Counted from the stretch's first letter, positions 26,774 through 37,839 are shown. The stretch: 64,000 bases of DNA from Proteus faecis (GCF_003144395.1 NZ_PENZ01000045.1:311220-375219), one strand, 5' to 3'. Notes: a model not told the origin generated them from the sequence alone. A program made the numbers and translations.

Positions 26774-27806
26774 TTTTTGTTTTTGAGTATTATTTACCTC
26801 CTCATAACTTCCATAATAAAATTAACTTTTTATTTTCATAAAAGACTTAAAAATAAACACATTTAATTGTGTTTTATTAATTTTAATATCAATTTGATTT
26901 TTTTGCAGGTAAATAATAAATATTTTAAAAAAATAATCTATTAATTAATAAGTTAAAATTTACAAAAATGTAAATATAAAAAATACTCTCAATTATTTTA
27001 TCTAATAAAGATATATGAAAAGTCTAATCTTGCTTATTGATTCCTAATGTTATTTTTTTATAGTCCTTTTTTATTCTAAATAAACGAAGTGCAATAAATC
27101 TGTATTTAACTGACAAAACGCAAAACAGCCATTAACACAAAAAAAGGAAATAAACACAAATAAATCAATAAGATAAATGATTATGGCAAATTATTTCATT
27201 GAACGGTGTGAGAAAAAAAACGAAGATTTTTTTATTTTATTTTCTTATTTAAACTAAGTGTTCTTCAAGATACTATCAACTTCTTATTATCAATTCTTAT
27301 AACGATAAATAGAACATAATCCACCTTTAATCGTCATTTTGATATTTTAGTATAATAGGAAGATATTTTTTCTATCAAAGAGCTTACCTCCCCCTCTTCA
27401 TTACGCATTCATTAGCATGTTTAACTGTCTTATCTTCTTAGTAAAAATCGGCGTTACAGCATGATCCTTGTATAAATTTAACGCTAATTATTACGATATT
27501 TATAGAAAAACCTAGTCTTGAAAACAGCATAAAACAGATGTTCATTTTTTCTAGATGACACTCTTTGATTCAAAACACGTATTTAAAATATTATTTTTAA
27601 CAATCCAAGAGACTTATTCATGGTTTTTATCATTATTTTTAGGCTCTACAATAAAGTAAATAAATAGAAAAACGCGTTTTCATATCCAGATCAATTTTAG
27701 AAAAAGCCAATATAAAACAATTTATTAGTATAAATTTAGGCAAGGTATTGATGCATTAATTACAATACTAACTATGAATATAAGCTGTTAAATGAAACTA
27801 GAAATA

Positions 27807-27841
27807 AAAATGCCAGCTTCTTTTTTGGAAGCTGGCATTTT
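27807..27841 (-). terminator. Terminator of the sdh-suc gene block
   Basis: AAATGCCAGCTTC and GAAGCTGGCATTT arms, with a T-run on the minus strand, lie about 40 bases after the sucD stop. Confidence 0.9.
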
Positions 27842-27879
27842 AGATAGTGTTAATCTGAAATTATTAACAGAATTGTTAC

Positions 27880-28749
27880 TTACTTGATCAGTGATTTAAT
27901 TGCTTCACCAATATCAGCTAAGCTACGGACAGTTTTCACACCAGCAGCTTCAAGAGCAGCAAATTTCTCGTCTGCAGTGCCTTTACCACCAGCAATAATT
28001 GCACCCGCATGTCCCATACGTTTGCCTTTAGGCGCTGTTACACCAGCAATATAGCCAACAACAGGTTTAGTAACGTGATCTTTGATATAAGCAGCCGCTT
28101 CTTCTTCCGCTGTACCACCAATTTCACCGATCATTACAATCGCTTCTGTTTGTGGATCTTCTTGGAAAAGCTTCAGAATATCAATAAAGTTAGAACCCGG
28201 AATTGGGTCACCACCGATACCAACACAGGTTGATTGACCTAAGCCAACATCTGTTGTTTGCTTAACCGCTTCATAAGTTAATGTACCTGAACGAGATACA
28301 ATACCTACTTTACCTGGTAAGTGAATGTGACCAGGCATAATACCAATCTTACATTCACCTGGAGTGATAACGCCTGGGCAGTTAGGACCAATCATACGCA
28401 CGCCAGCTTCATCTAATTTCACTTTAACCGTCAGCATATCCAGCGTAGGAATACCTTCAGTAATAGTAATAATTAATTTAATGCCTGCATCAATTGCTTC
28501 TAAGATTGAATCTTTACAAAAAGGTGCCGGTACATAGATAACTGTTGCCGTTGCACCCGTTGCTTCAACCGCTTCACGTACTGTATTGAATACAGGTAAG
28601 CCTAAGTGAGTCGTCCCGCCTTTGCCTGGCGTAACACCACCGACCATTTGTGTACCATAAGCAATAGCTTGCTCAGAGTGAAATGTTCCTTGGCTACCAG
28701 TGAAACCTTGGCAAATTACTTTGGTATTCTTATCGATTAAAATAGACAT
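27880..28749 (-). CDS. sucD: Succinyl-CoA synthetase alpha subunit
   Basis: The 289 residues match the E. coli length. SucD carries the CoA-binding Rossmann domain ([22 protein letters not shown] near the N-terminus) and the active-site histidine that is phosphorylated during catalysis ([18 protein letters not shown], about residue 246). With SucC it converts succinyl-CoA to succinate with ATP formation in the TCA cycle. Its start overlaps the sucC stop by one base. It is the last gene of the long sdh-suc block. Confidence 0.98.
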   Translation of the reverse strand: MSILIDKNTKVICQGFTGSQGTFHSEQAIAYGTQMVGGVTPGKGGTTHLGLPVFNTVREAVEATGATATVIYVPAPFCKDSILEAIDAGIKLIITITEGIPTLDMLTVKVKLDEAGVRMIGPNCPGVITPGECKIGIMPGHIHLPGKVGIVSRSGTLTYEAVKQTTDVGLGQSTCVGIGGDPIPGSNFIDILKLFQEDPQTEAIVMIGEIGGTAEEEAAAYIKDHVTKPVVGYIAGVTAPKGKRMGHAGAIIAGGKGTADEKFAALEAAGVKTVRSLADIGEAIKSLIK

Positions 28750-29915
28750 TATTTTGCCTCCGCTGCTGCAACAACTTGTTTCGCGGCATCAGTTAAGCTT
28801 TTAGCAGCGATAATGTTTAATCCACTATCCGCTAATTTTTTCGTGCCTAACTCTGCATTGTTTCCTTCAAGACGAACAACCACTGGAACATTAACGCCAA
28901 CTTCTTCAACTGCGCCAATAATACCGTCTGCGATCAAATCACAACGCACAATACCGCCGAAAATGTTGACTAATACAGCACTGACATTTTCATCTGACAA
29001 AATAATCTTAAATGCTTCAGTTACGCGCTCTTTTGTTGCACCACCACCAACATCAAGAAAGTTTGCAGGCTCGCCACCGTGAAGTTTAACGATATCCATT
29101 GTTCCCATCGCTAAACCTGCACCATTAACCATACAACCAATGTTGCCATCTAATGCAACGTAGTTCAGTTCCCATTGTGCAGCTTGTGCTTCACGAGGAT
29201 CTTCTTGTGAAGGATCGTGCATTTCACGCATTTCTGGTTGACGATACAACGCGTTACTATCTACGCCTAATTTACCATCAAGACAAATCAGATCGTCTTC
29301 TTTAGTAATAACCAGCGGGTTAATTTCGATTAAAGCAAGATCGCGCTCTAAGAAAATAGAGGCTAATCCCATAAAGATTTTAGCAAATTGACTAACTTGC
29401 TTGCCTTTTAAACCCAGTTTAAATGCTAATTCTCGTCCCTGATAAGGCATAGGGCCTGTCAGTGGATCAATAATTGCGCGATGAATAAGTTCTGGCGTTT
29501 CTTCTGCCACTTTCTCGATTTCAACGCCGCCTTCTGTTGAGGCCATAAAGACAACGCGACGGGTACCACGGTCAACAACCGCACCAAGATAAAGCTCTTT
29601 AGCAATATCCGTTGCTGCTTCAACCAAAATCTGTGTAACAGGCTGACCATTAGCGTCTGTTTGATAAGTAACTAAACGTTTGCCTAACCATTGTTCAGCA
29701 AATGCGCGGATCTCTTCTTTAGATTTAACGACTTTTACGCCGCCAGCTTTACCACGTCCACCCGCGTGAACCTGACATTTCACGACCCAAGGGCCTTGAC
29801 CGATTTTTGATGCAGCTTCTTCTGCCTCACGCGGTGTGGTGCAGGCGAAACCAGCAGGTGCTGGTAATCCATACCGTGTGAAAAGCTGTTTTGCCTGATA
29901 CTCGTGTAAATTCAT
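28749..29915 (-). CDS. sucC: Succinyl-CoA synthetase beta subunit
   Basis: SucC has 388 residues, the E. coli length. It carries an ATP-grasp domain ([20 protein letters not shown]..., [18 protein letters not shown]) and a C-terminal succinate-binding domain ([38 protein letters not shown]). It sets nucleotide specificity and pairs with SucD. It is separated from sucB by 161 bases that contain a strong hairpin, so sucCD expression may be adjusted relative to sucAB. Confidence 0.98.
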   Translation of the reverse strand: MNLHEYQAKQLFTRYGLPAPAGFACTTPREAEEAASKIGQGPWVVKCQVHAGGRGKAGGVKVVKSKEEIRAFAEQWLGKRLVTYQTDANGQPVTQILVEAATDIAKELYLGAVVDRGTRRVVFMASTEGGVEIEKVAEETPELIHRAIIDPLTGPMPYQGRELAFKLGLKGKQVSQFAKIFMGLASIFLERDLALIEINPLVITKEDDLICLDGKLGVDSNALYRQPEMREMHDPSQEDPREAQAAQWELNYVALDGNIGCMVNGAGLAMGTMDIVKLHGGEPANFLDVGGGATKERVTEAFKIILSDENVSAVLVNIFGGIVRCDLIADGIIGAVEEVGVNVPVVVRLEGNNAELGTKKLADSGLNIIAAKSLTDAAKQVVAAAEAK

Positions 29916-30033
29916 GATGTTCTATCCATAATCTTGTTGAAAGTCGGGCTTTCTTATTTTTTTGACTATAAGCCAGTAAAATCTGGCTTCACGAACACAC
30001 TGTACTTCTTTGATGCTTGTGTCTGTTGCTAAG

Positions 30034-30059
30034 TAGGCAGGAGGAGCATCTCCTGCCTA
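30034..30059. other. Stable hairpin in the sucB-sucC intergenic region
   Basis: TAGGCAGGAG and CTCCTGCCTA form a perfect 10-bp stem with a GAGCAT loop, 18 bases after the sucB stop. No T-tract follows on the minus strand, so it looks like an mRNA-stability or processing element, not a terminator. Confidence 0.7.
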
Positions 30060-30076
30060 AAAGCGATATCTATTAC

Positions 30077-31282
30077 CTATACATCAAGTAATAAACGAGC
30101 TGGATCTTCTAGCATCTCTTTAACGGTTACTAAGAAACCGACAGACTCACGACCATCAATTAAACGGTGGTCATAAGACAGAGCCAGATACATCATTGGT
30201 AGAATAACAACCTGACCATCTACTGCCATTGGGCGATCTTTAATTGCATGCATCCCTAAAATGGCACTTTGTGGTGGGTTGATAATTGGAGTTGACATTA
30301 ATGAACCGAAAACACCGCCATTGGTGATAGTGAAGTTACCACCGGTTAAGTCTTCAACAGTTAACTTACCGTCACGACCTTTTACAGCTAATGCTTTGAT
30401 GTTTTTCTCAATATCAGCCATGCTCATTGCATCCGCATCACGTAATACTGGTGTTACCAGACCACGCGGTGTAGATACCGCAATACTGATATCGAAGTAG
30501 TTGTGATAAACCACATCAGTGCCATCAATAGAAGCGTTCACTTCTGGATAACGTTTCAGGGCTTCAACAACCGCTTTAATATAGAAAGACATAAAGCCTA
30601 AACGTACACCGTGACGTTTTTCGAATGCTTCACCATACTGAGCACGTAAATCTTTGATTGGTTGCATGTTGATTTCGTTAAACGTTGTCAACATTGCAGT
30701 GGTGTTTTTCGCTTCTAATAAACGTTCTGCTACACGTTTACGTAAACGTGTCATTGGTACACGTTTTTCGCTACGGTGAGATAATGGTGCTTGAGGAACC
30801 TCTGCAACGGGTTGTGCAATTGATTTATTCGCAACATGACCTTCGATATCTTGGCGAGTTAAACGTCCGCCTACACCGCTACCTTTCACATCCGCAGGGT
30901 TAATATCGTGTTCAGCCACTAAGCGACGTGCTGTTGGACTTAAAGCATCATTATTGTCTTTTGCAGCAATATCCGCACTTTGGCGCTGTGCTGGCGTGCT
31001 ATCTTGAGCAGGTTTCACATCAGCAGGAATGCCAGTGCTATCACCTAAACGAATACGACCTAGCAATTGGCGTGAACCAACAGTAGCGCCCTCTTCCTCA
31101 AGAATACTTTCTAAAACACCTGCTTCACTTGCAGGTACTTCTAAAACAACTTTATCTGTTTCAATTTCAACCAGCACTTCATCGCGTTGAATGCTATCAC
31201 CAGGTTTTTTATGCCAAGTTGCGACTGATGCGTCAGCAACTGATTCAGGGAGATCCGGTACTAGAATATCTACACTACTCAT
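30077..31282 (-). CDS. sucB: 2-oxoglutarate dehydrogenase E2, dihydrolipoyl succinyltransferase
   Basis: SucB has 401 residues (E. coli 405). The N-terminal lipoyl domain has the lipoylated Lys in [12 protein letters not shown] (about residue 44). A flexible linker follows, then the peripheral-subunit-binding domain ([33 protein letters not shown], about 113-148). The catalytic acyltransferase domain ends with [15 protein letters not shown]. It forms the core of the 2-oxoglutarate dehydrogenase complex. It lies 13 bases after sucA. Confidence 0.98.
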   Translation of the reverse strand: MSSVDILVPDLPESVADASVATWHKKPGDSIQRDEVLVEIETDKVVLEVPASEAGVLESILEEEGATVGSRQLLGRIRLGDSTGIPADVKPAQDSTPAQRQSADIAAKDNNDALSPTARRLVAEHDINPADVKGSGVGGRLTRQDIEGHVANKSIAQPVAEVPQAPLSHRSEKRVPMTRLRKRVAERLLEAKNTTAMLTTFNEINMQPIKDLRAQYGEAFEKRHGVRLGFMSFYIKAVVEALKRYPEVNASIDGTDVVYHNYFDISIAVSTPRGLVTPVLRDADAMSMADIEKNIKALAVKGRDGKLTVEDLTGGNFTITNGGVFGSLMSTPIINPPQSAILGMHAIKDRPMAVDGQVVILPMMYLALSYDHRLIDGRESVGFLVTVKEMLEDPARLLLDV

Positions 31283-31295
31283 TTTCTATCCTTAT

Positions 31296-34100
31296 TTATT
31301 CAACTTTCAGTGCGTCTTCAACCAGAGCTTTTTGTTGCTCCTGATGAACAGAGGTATAACCAACTGCTGGAGAGGCTGATGCAGGACGTCCTGCATAACG
31401 TAATGTTGCGCCTGCTGGAATAGCATCACGGAAGTTATGCTGACTACAGTACCAAGCACCTTGATTTAGTGGCTCTTCTTGACACCAAATAAACTCTTTT
31501 ACATGTGCATAAGGTGCGAGAATTTGCGCAATATCTTCGTGTGGGAATGGATACAGTTGTTCAATACGAATAATGGCAACGTTGTTTTGCTCATTGGCTC
31601 GACGCTGTTCTAATAAATCGTAGTAAACCTTACCGGAACACATCACAACACGTTTCACATCAGTAGGTTTTAAATCATCAATTTCACCAATGACCGGTAA
31701 GAATTTACCATTTGCTAATTCATCTAACGCAGAAACCGCTAATGGATGACGTAACAGTGATTTTGGTGACATTACAATAAGTGGGCGACGCATACCACGT
31801 AACGCTTGGCGGCGTAACATATGGTAAACCTGAGCCGGAGTTGACGGCACACAAACCTGCATATTTTGTTCTGCACACAGTTGCAGATACCGTTCTAAAC
31901 GTGCAGAGGAGTGCTCTGGACCTTGACCTTCATAACCGTGTGGTAACAACATGACTAGACCACACATACGACCCCATTTTTGCTCACCAGAGCTAATGAA
32001 TTGGTCGATAACTACTTGAGCAACGTTTGCGAAGTCACCAAATTGTGCTTCCCAAATTGTTAAACCACGAGGTTCTGTTGTGGCATAACCATATTCAAAT
32101 GCAAGCACTGCTTCTTCTGTTAATACAGAATCCCAGACATTAAATTGTCCTTGAGCATTATGAACATTGGCTAATGGTACATAAACAGAGCCATTTGTTT
32201 GGTTATGAATAACTGCATGACGATGGAAGAATGTACCACGTCCCGCATCTTCACCAGAAAGGCGAATGGTGATACCTTGGTCAACTAAAGTTGCATACGC
32301 TAATGTTTCTGCCGCACCCCAGTCGAGTAGTTTCTCTCCTTCAGCCATAGCAGCACGGTCAGCATAAATTTTCTCAACTCGAGACTGCATCACGATTTCT
32401 GAAGGAACGGTACTCACACGACGCGCTAAATCTTGTAAACGCGTTTTCTCTACTTTATGTGGATACTCTTCATTCCATTCGTGATTTAAATATGGTTCCC
32501 ATGTGTAAGAATGCAGACCCATTGGGCGGTACTCTTCAACAACACAATCACCACGATCCAAGGCATCACGATAGAGATTAACCATCTCTGTCACATCATT
32601 GGCATCAAGCAATGATTGAGCAACCAGTTTATCCGCATAAATTTTACGTGGTGTCGGATGTTTTTTGATTTTTTGATACATCAGAGGCTGAGTCGCATTT
32701 GGCTCATCCGCCTCGTTGTGACCATGGCGACGGTAACAAACGAGATCAATCATAACATCACGTTTAAAGGTATTACGGAAATCCAATGCTAAGCGAGTGA
32801 CAAAAGCTACCGCTTCAGGATCATCAGCATTAACGTGGAAAATTGGTGCCTGAACCATTTTCACAATATCAGTACAGTATTGTGTTGAACGGGCATCTTT
32901 TGGATTTGAAGTCGTAAAACCAACTTGGTTATTGATAACAATACGAACGGTACCACCTACTTCATAACCACGCGCTTGAGACATGTTCAGGGTTTCTTGC
33001 ACAACACCTTGACCTGTCACAGCCGCATCACCATGAATAGTGATAGGAAGAACCATATTACTACGCGCTTCATCTAAGCGATCTCGACGAGCACGAACAG
33101 AACCAATTACAACTGGGCTAACAATCTCTAGGTGAGATGGGTTAAAAGCTAATGCGAGGTGAACTTGAGCACCTTCAGTCGCAAAATCAGATGAGAAACC
33201 TTGGTGATATTTAACGTCACCTGTTCCCAAATGTTCTTTATGAATACCCGCAAATTCATCAAATAAATCAGCCGGTTTTTTACCTAGGATATTAACCAGA
33301 ACGTTTAAACGTCCACGGTGCGCCATACCAAGAACGACTTCACGAGTGTCTTGTTTACCGGCATGGCGAATTAAATCTTTTAGCATTGGAACTAATGCAT
33401 CACCACCTTCTAAAGAGAAGCGTTTTGCACCTGGGAATTTAGCCCCTAAATAGCGCTCTAAACCTTCAGCTGCAGTTAGCTCTGTCAGGAAGCGTAACTT
33501 CTCTTCTTTAGTGAATTGGTCTGCAACATTCACTGATTCTAAACGTTGTTGTATCCAGCGTTTTTCTTCAGTATTAGTGATATGCATATATTCAGCACCG
33601 ATTGAACCACAGTAAATGCGTTTCAGGGCTTCATATAAATCACCTAATTTCATCGTTTCTTTGCCGATAGCAAAAGAACCGACGTTGAAGGTTTCTTCAA
33701 AGTCTTCTTTAGTTAGATTATGGAAAGCTGGATCTAAATCTGGCACAGATTCTTGTTTCCATAAACCAAGCGGGTCGAGATTAGCGTTTTGGTGACCACG
33801 AAAACGGAAGGCATTGATGAGCTGCAAAACTTTCACTTGTTTTGAGTCCATTGCCGGATCGCTTACCGAGGTATGATATCGAGTGGATTCTTTTGCGAGG
33901 CGTCTGAAGTAGTCGCGGGTTTGTGAATGCGACTGCTCTATGCCTTGACTTGCGGGCAGTTGTTGAAAAATCTCTCTCCAACTTTCGTCAACAGAGTTTG
34001 GGTCAGTTAGGTAGTCTTCATAGATATCTTCTATGTAAGACTGATTCTCTCCTGCTAGAAAGGTTGATTCTAGCCAGTCCTTCATTGCGCCGTTCTGCAT
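31296..34100 (-). CDS. sucA: 2-oxoglutarate dehydrogenase E1 component
   Basis: This 934-residue thiamine-diphosphate enzyme (E. coli 933) decarboxylates 2-oxoglutarate. The N-terminal E2-binding segment (MKDWLESTFLAGENQSYIEDIYEDYLTDP), the TPP fold with MAHRGRLNVLVNILGKKP, GDAAVTGQGVVQETLNMS and RIVINNQVGFTTS, and the transketolase-like C-terminal part (RLSGEDAGRGTFFHRHAV) are all present. The start MQNGAMKDWL parallels E. coli MQNSALKAWL. A 245-base gap with hairpins separates it from sdhB, the place where E. coli has an internal suc promoter. Confidence 0.98.
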   Translation of the reverse strand: MQNGAMKDWLESTFLAGENQSYIEDIYEDYLTDPNSVDESWREIFQQLPASQGIEQSHSQTRDYFRRLAKESTRYHTSVSDPAMDSKQVKVLQLINAFRFRGHQNANLDPLGLWKQESVPDLDPAFHNLTKEDFEETFNVGSFAIGKETMKLGDLYEALKRIYCGSIGAEYMHITNTEEKRWIQQRLESVNVADQFTKEEKLRFLTELTAAEGLERYLGAKFPGAKRFSLEGGDALVPMLKDLIRHAGKQDTREVVLGMAHRGRLNVLVNILGKKPADLFDEFAGIHKEHLGTGDVKYHQGFSSDFATEGAQVHLALAFNPSHLEIVSPVVIGSVRARRDRLDEARSNMVLPITIHGDAAVTGQGVVQETLNMSQARGYEVGGTVRIVINNQVGFTTSNPKDARSTQYCTDIVKMVQAPIFHVNADDPEAVAFVTRLALDFRNTFKRDVMIDLVCYRRHGHNEADEPNATQPLMYQKIKKHPTPRKIYADKLVAQSLLDANDVTEMVNLYRDALDRGDCVVEEYRPMGLHSYTWEPYLNHEWNEEYPHKVEKTRLQDLARRVSTVPSEIVMQSRVEKIYADRAAMAEGEKLLDWGAAETLAYATLVDQGITIRLSGEDAGRGTFFHRHAVIHNQTNGSVYVPLANVHNAQGQFNVWDSVLTEEAVLAFEYGYATTEPRGLTIWEAQFGDFANVAQVVIDQFISSGEQKWGRMCGLVMLLPHGYEGQGPEHSSARLERYLQLCAEQNMQVCVPSTPAQVYHMLRRQALRGMRRPLIVMSPKSLLRHPLAVSALDELANGKFLPVIGEIDDLKPTDVKRVVMCSGKVYYDLLEQRRANEQNNVAIIRIEQLYPFPHEDIAQILAPYAHVKEFIWCQEEPLNQGAWYCSQHNFRDAIPAGATLRYAGRPASASPAVGYTSVHQEQQKALVEDALKVE

Positions 34101-34236
34101 TATGATCCCTTAAGCTATACAGCTTTAGTTCGCCGTGGATAACTAATACCGTGATTAAACGGTGTCGATTGCAAGGTTCTCTTATGACCCGCTATCTCGC
34201 AGGTTCTTTAAATATGGAGCTTTAGCTCTCAAGGAA

Positions 34237-34267
34237 CCTTTAAGTACTGTCTTACAGTATTTAAAGG
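34237..34267. other. Extended hairpin in the sdhB-sucA intergenic region
   Basis: CCTTTAAGTACTGT pairs with ACAGTATTTAAAGG (14 bp, one G-U) around a three-base loop. Directly beside it (34201-34239), AGGTTC/GAACCT arms enclose GAGC-TTTA-GCTC. These two adjacent structured elements lie in the sucA leader. Confidence 0.7.
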
Positions 34268-34311
34268 TGCCTTACTATTTTTACCGCAAACGCCTAACTT
34301 AGTTTTTCCAT

Positions 34312-34340
34312 TAACCGCCCTAATTATTTTAGGGCGGTTA
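34312..34340. other. Hairpin immediately downstream of sdhB
   Basis: TAACCGCCCTAA and TTAGGGCGGTTA form a perfect 12-bp stem starting five bases after the sdhB stop. On the minus strand no T-run follows. It is likely a partial terminator or a 3'-end stabiliser between sdh and suc. Confidence 0.65.
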
Positions 34341-34345
34341 TTATT

Positions 34346-35062
34346 TTATGCACTACGTTTTAATAACATTGACTTAATATGACCAATCGCTTTTGTTGGA
34401 TTAAGTCCTTTAGGGCATACGCTGACACAGTTCATGATGCCATGACAACGGAACACACTGAACGCATCATTAAGATCATCAAGACGAGATTCAGTTTCTG
34501 TATCACGACTATCAATCAAGAAACGATAAGCCGCTAACAGTCCGGCAGGTCCGATAAACTTATCTGGATTCCACCAGAATGACGGACAAGAGGTTGAACA
34601 ACAAGCACAAAGGATACAGTCGTAAAGCCCATCAAGCTTTTCACGCTGTTCTGGTGACTGTAAGTTCTCACGAGCAGGAGGATTCTTGCCATTATTAATT
34701 AAATACGGACGAATTTTCTCGTACTGTGTATAGAACTGAGTCATATCCACTATTAAATCACGAATCACTGGTAAACCAGGTAACGGTCTGATCACAATTT
34801 TCTTACTTCCTTTCTGTAAAGATGAAATAGGTGTGATACAAGCCAAACCATTTTTACCATTCATGTTCACACCATCAGAGCCGCAAACACCTTCACGACA
34901 AGAACGACGGAACGATAAGGTAGGATCTTTTTCCTTTAATTGAATTAATGCATCCAACAGCATCATGTCACGCCCTTCAGGAACTTCGAGGGTGTAATCT
35001 TGCATATGCGGCGCATTATCAACGTCGGGATTATAACGATAAATCGAAAATTCAAGTTTCAT
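34346..35062 (-). CDS. sdhB: Succinate dehydrogenase iron-sulfur subunit
   Basis: SdhB has 238 residues, as in E. coli. The ferredoxin-type [2Fe-2S] cluster is ligated by CREGVCGSDGVNMNGKNGLAC. The [4Fe-4S] and [3Fe-4S] clusters are ligated by CILCACCSTSCPS and CHGIMNCVSVCPKGLNP. It passes electrons from the SdhA flavin to quinone at the membrane. It lies 34 bases after sdhA in sdhCDAB. Confidence 0.98.
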   Translation of the reverse strand: MKLEFSIYRYNPDVDNAPHMQDYTLEVPEGRDMMLLDALIQLKEKDPTLSFRRSCREGVCGSDGVNMNGKNGLACITPISSLQKGSKKIVIRPLPGLPVIRDLIVDMTQFYTQYEKIRPYLINNGKNPPARENLQSPEQREKLDGLYDCILCACCSTSCPSFWWNPDKFIGPAGLLAAYRFLIDSRDTETESRLDDLNDAFSVFRCHGIMNCVSVCPKGLNPTKAIGHIKSMLLKRSA

Positions 35063-35096
35063 ATTTAAGTCTCCGCAACTTCAATAACACCGCTAA

Positions 35097-36863
35097 TTAA
35101 TATGTACGCACTTTTGGTGGGAAAGCTTCACGCAGTTTCGGCTGCATATTGACTTCACGTCGTGTCATTGTTTCGGTTTGCGGTTGATATAATGTATGGC
35201 ATAACCAGTTCGCATCATCACGTTCTGGGAAATCGAAACGGCTATGAGCGCCACGACTTTCTGTACGGAAGTTTGCAGATACCGCTGTGGCATAAGCCGT
35301 TTCCATCAAGTTATCTAACTCTAAGCATTCAATACGCTGTGTATTGAATTCACTTGAATTATCATCCAGTCGTGCATTTTGTAAGCGCTCACGAATCACT
35401 TTCAGTTCTTCTAAGCCTTTTGCCATTGCATCACCTTCACGGAATACCGAGAAGTTATGTTGCATACAAGATTGCAGTGCTTTACGGATTTCAACTGGAT
35501 CTTCACCAGAACGGTTATTTTCCCAGCGATTTAAGCGAGTTAATGCTGCTTCGATATCAGAATCGCTCGCATCACGCATTGTACCTTGTTCCATCAGTGA
35601 CTCTTTTAAGTGCACTCCCGCTGAACGGCCAAATACAACGAGGTCTAACAGCGAGTTACCACCTAAGCGGTTTGCACCATGAACAGATACACAAGCAATT
35701 TCACCCACTGCGAACAGCCCAGGAATAACAACATCTTCGCCTTTTTCGTTCACACGAATAGCTTGTCCCGTCACTTTGGTTGGGATCCCCCCCATCATAT
35801 AGTGACAAGTAGGTATAACAGGAATTGGTTCTTTAACTGGGTCAACGTGTGCGAAAGTACGAGAAAGATCAAGAATACCCGGTAAACGAGACTCAAGAAC
35901 TTCTTTACCTAAGTGATCCAGTTTTAATTTCGCATGAGGTCCCCAAGGGCCATCACAACCACGACCTTCACGAATTTCGATCATAATAGAACGCGCAACC
36001 ACATCTCGGCCGGCAAGATCTTTGGCATTTGGTGCATAACGTTCCATAAAGCGTTCACCGTCTTTATTTAACAGATATCCACCTTCACCACGACAACCTT
36101 CGGTCACTAATACGCCTGCACCCGCAATCCCCGTTGGATGGAATTGCCACATTTCCATATCTTGCAGAGGAACACCTGCACGAACTGCCATCCCCACACC
36201 ATCACCCGTGTTGATATGCGCATTTGTGGTTGATTGGTAAATACGACCCGCACCGCCAGTCGCTAAAATAGTGGCATTGGCTTTGAAGTAAACGACTTCA
36301 CCCGTTTCGATACAAATTGCTGTACAACCAACAATGTCACCATCTTGGTTTTTCACGAGATCCAGTGAATACCACTCTGAAAAAATGGTTGTATGATTTT
36401 TTAAATTTTGCTGATAAAGGGTATGCAATAATGCGTGCCCAGTACGGTCAGCAGCAGCCGCTGTACGCGCAGCTTGTTCACCACCAAAGTTTTTTGACTG
36501 ACCACCAAATGGACGCTGATAAATACGACCATCATCGAGTCGAGAAAATGGGAGTCCCATATGTTCCAGCTCTAAAATTGCTTCTGGGCCGGTTTTACAC
36601 ATATATTCGATAGCGTCTTGGTCACCAATATAATCGGAACCTTTTACTGTATCGTACATGTGCCATTCCCAGTTATCCTCATGGGTATTACCCAGTGCAA
36701 CAGTAATACCACCTTGAGCAGAAACGGTATGAGAACGAGTAGGAAAAACTTTAGAAATCAGTGCACAAGACAGACCCATTTGAGAAATCTGTAAAGCGGC
36801 ACGCATACCGGCACCACCAGCACCAATAACAACAGCATCAAACTCTCTTACTGGCAGATTCAT
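35097..36863 (-). CDS. sdhA: Succinate dehydrogenase flavoprotein subunit
   Basis: SdhA has 588 residues from the ATG giving [21 protein letters not shown], exactly the E. coli length; a start four codons earlier would run into sdhD. The FAD-binding [11 protein letters not shown] motif, the histidine that links FAD covalently ([13 protein letters not shown]) and the substrate-site residues around [15 protein letters not shown] and RRG-like GRDVVARSI are intact. It oxidises succinate to fumarate. The ATG overlaps the sdhD stop (TAATG). Confidence 0.98.
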   Translation of the reverse strand: MNLPVREFDAVVIGAGGAGMRAALQISQMGLSCALISKVFPTRSHTVSAQGGITVALGNTHEDNWEWHMYDTVKGSDYIGDQDAIEYMCKTGPEAILELEHMGLPFSRLDDGRIYQRPFGGQSKNFGGEQAARTAAAADRTGHALLHTLYQQNLKNHTTIFSEWYSLDLVKNQDGDIVGCTAICIETGEVVYFKANATILATGGAGRIYQSTTNAHINTGDGVGMAVRAGVPLQDMEMWQFHPTGIAGAGVLVTEGCRGEGGYLLNKDGERFMERYAPNAKDLAGRDVVARSIMIEIREGRGCDGPWGPHAKLKLDHLGKEVLESRLPGILDLSRTFAHVDPVKEPIPVIPTCHYMMGGIPTKVTGQAIRVNEKGEDVVIPGLFAVGEIACVSVHGANRLGGNSLLDLVVFGRSAGVHLKESLMEQGTMRDASDSDIEAALTRLNRWENNRSGEDPVEIRKALQSCMQHNFSVFREGDAMAKGLEELKVIRERLQNARLDDNSSEFNTQRIECLELDNLMETAYATAVSANFRTESRGAHSRFDFPERDDANWLCHTLYQPQTETMTRREVNMQPKLREAFPPKVRTY

Positions 36864-37207
36864 TACACACCCCACACCACAATTGTTCCATAAATAAGAT
36901 AAACCAACAGCGCAACAACAATAATCAGTTGTAAAGTCAGGCGTAATGCCAGCGGTTTAATATAGTCCGTTAACACTTGCCACATTCCGATCCACGCGTG
37001 AATAAGAATAGAAAGCAAGGTCAAGATGGTGAACACTTTGGTTAAGGATGAGCTAAAGAACCCACGCCATACCTCATAGGTTATTTCTGTTGTAGCAATA
37101 AATCCCACAAGATAAAGAACATATAAAACGATAATGATGGCTGAAGCACGAAGGAATAACCAATCCTGTATGCCAGTACGGCCTAAAGTAGAAGAATTAC
37201 TTACCAT
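36863..37207 (-). CDS. sdhD: Succinate dehydrogenase membrane anchor subunit SdhD
   Basis: SdhD has 114 residues (E. coli 115) and three membrane helices. The haem b ligand His lies in [15 protein letters not shown]. It forms the cytochrome b556/quinone site with SdhC. It overlaps sdhC by seven bases and sdhA by one. Confidence 0.96.
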   Translation of the reverse strand: MVSNSSTLGRTGIQDWLFLRASAIIIVLYVLYLVGFIATTEITYEVWRGFFSSSLTKVFTILTLLSILIHAWIGMWQVLTDYIKPLALRLTLQLIIVVALLVYLIYGTIVVWGV

Positions 37208-37578
37208 ACTAATACCCCCGCCAATATTGATAAAATAACGGTAATAACCATTGATGCAGCCGCTGAGTTGCGACCAACAATCAAGGTTTCATCAATAAAG
37301 CCGAAGTCCATCAACATATGACGAATACCACCACAAATGTGATACGCCAATGCCGTTAGGATGCCCCACAAAATAAATTTTGCGAAGAAACCAGTCATAA
37401 TTTCAGCAGCTTGCTGAAAACCTTCAGGAGAAGAGAGAGAAGTACCAAGTAACCACAGTAAGATACCAACTGCGACTAACATGATAACCCCAGAGACACG
37501 ATGCAAGATCGATGCGATAGCAGGGAGTGGAAACTGTATCGTCTGTAAATCCAGATTGACAGGTCTTTGTTTTTTCAC
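37201..37578 (-). CDS. sdhC: Succinate dehydrogenase cytochrome b556 subunit SdhC
   Basis: SdhC has 125 residues and three membrane helices. [11 protein letters not shown] carries the conserved quinone-site Ser/Arg and [17 protein letters not shown] the haem-ligand His. It starts with GTG at [12 protein letters not shown]; the frame is closed by TAA two codons upstream. E. coli SdhC starts four codons earlier with ATG, so this protein lacks that MIRN extension. The ribosome binding site is weak. First gene of sdhCDAB, with a leader of about 170 bases. Confidence 0.95.
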   Translation of the reverse strand: MKKQRPVNLDLQTIQFPLPAIASILHRVSGVIMLVAVGILLWLLGTSLSSPEGFQQAAEIMTGFFAKFILWGILTALAYHICGGIRHMLMDFGFIDETLIVGRNSAAASMVITVILSILAGVLVW

Positions 37579-37756
37579 AATTTATGCCCACACAGCTTTT
37601 ATAATTTTTCCTTCCTCCGGACCTGGATGGAAATCAAACAGCGAATGGGGTACAAAGGCACATTTTAAGTAAAATGTTAAATCCGTCTATTTTACAAAAA
37701 GTGTGGATTCGTTACGCTGGTTCTCCATACAACAACGGTTCCGGAGACCTGCGCGC

Positions 37757-37785
37757 AGTATAAGTGCTTCACAAACTTATTACAA
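37757..37785 (-). promoter_or_regulatory. Candidate sdhC promoter
   Basis: On the minus strand TTGTAA, a 17-base spacer and TATACT would start transcription near 37750. This gives an sdhC leader of about 170 bases. Confidence 0.65.
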
Positions 37786-37823
37786 TTACCACACAACTTG
37801 TGTGCCCGACATTTGCCTCGAAC

Positions 37824-37839
37824 AGTGAGAAGGATCACT
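37824..37839. promoter_or_regulatory. Candidate CRP site upstream of sdhC
   Basis: AGTGA-GAAGGA-TCACT matches TGTGA-N6-TCACA at eight of ten positions. It is centred about 80 bases upstream of the predicted sdhC start point. CRP activation of sdh is known in E. coli. Confidence 0.5.

Larger units (their letters stand above)
26393..27806. other. Long AT-rich non-coding region between sucD and cydA
   Basis: About 1.4 kb with no credible coding frame on either strand. E. coli carries the mng genes at this position. It contains the cydA promoter region, with FNR- and ArcA-like sites at 26690 and 26758. The remainder (about 26,800-27,780) is extremely AT-rich, with many A/T runs but no repeat or gene I can identify. 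It may be decayed sequence or an unannotated regulatory region. Confidence 0.6.
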
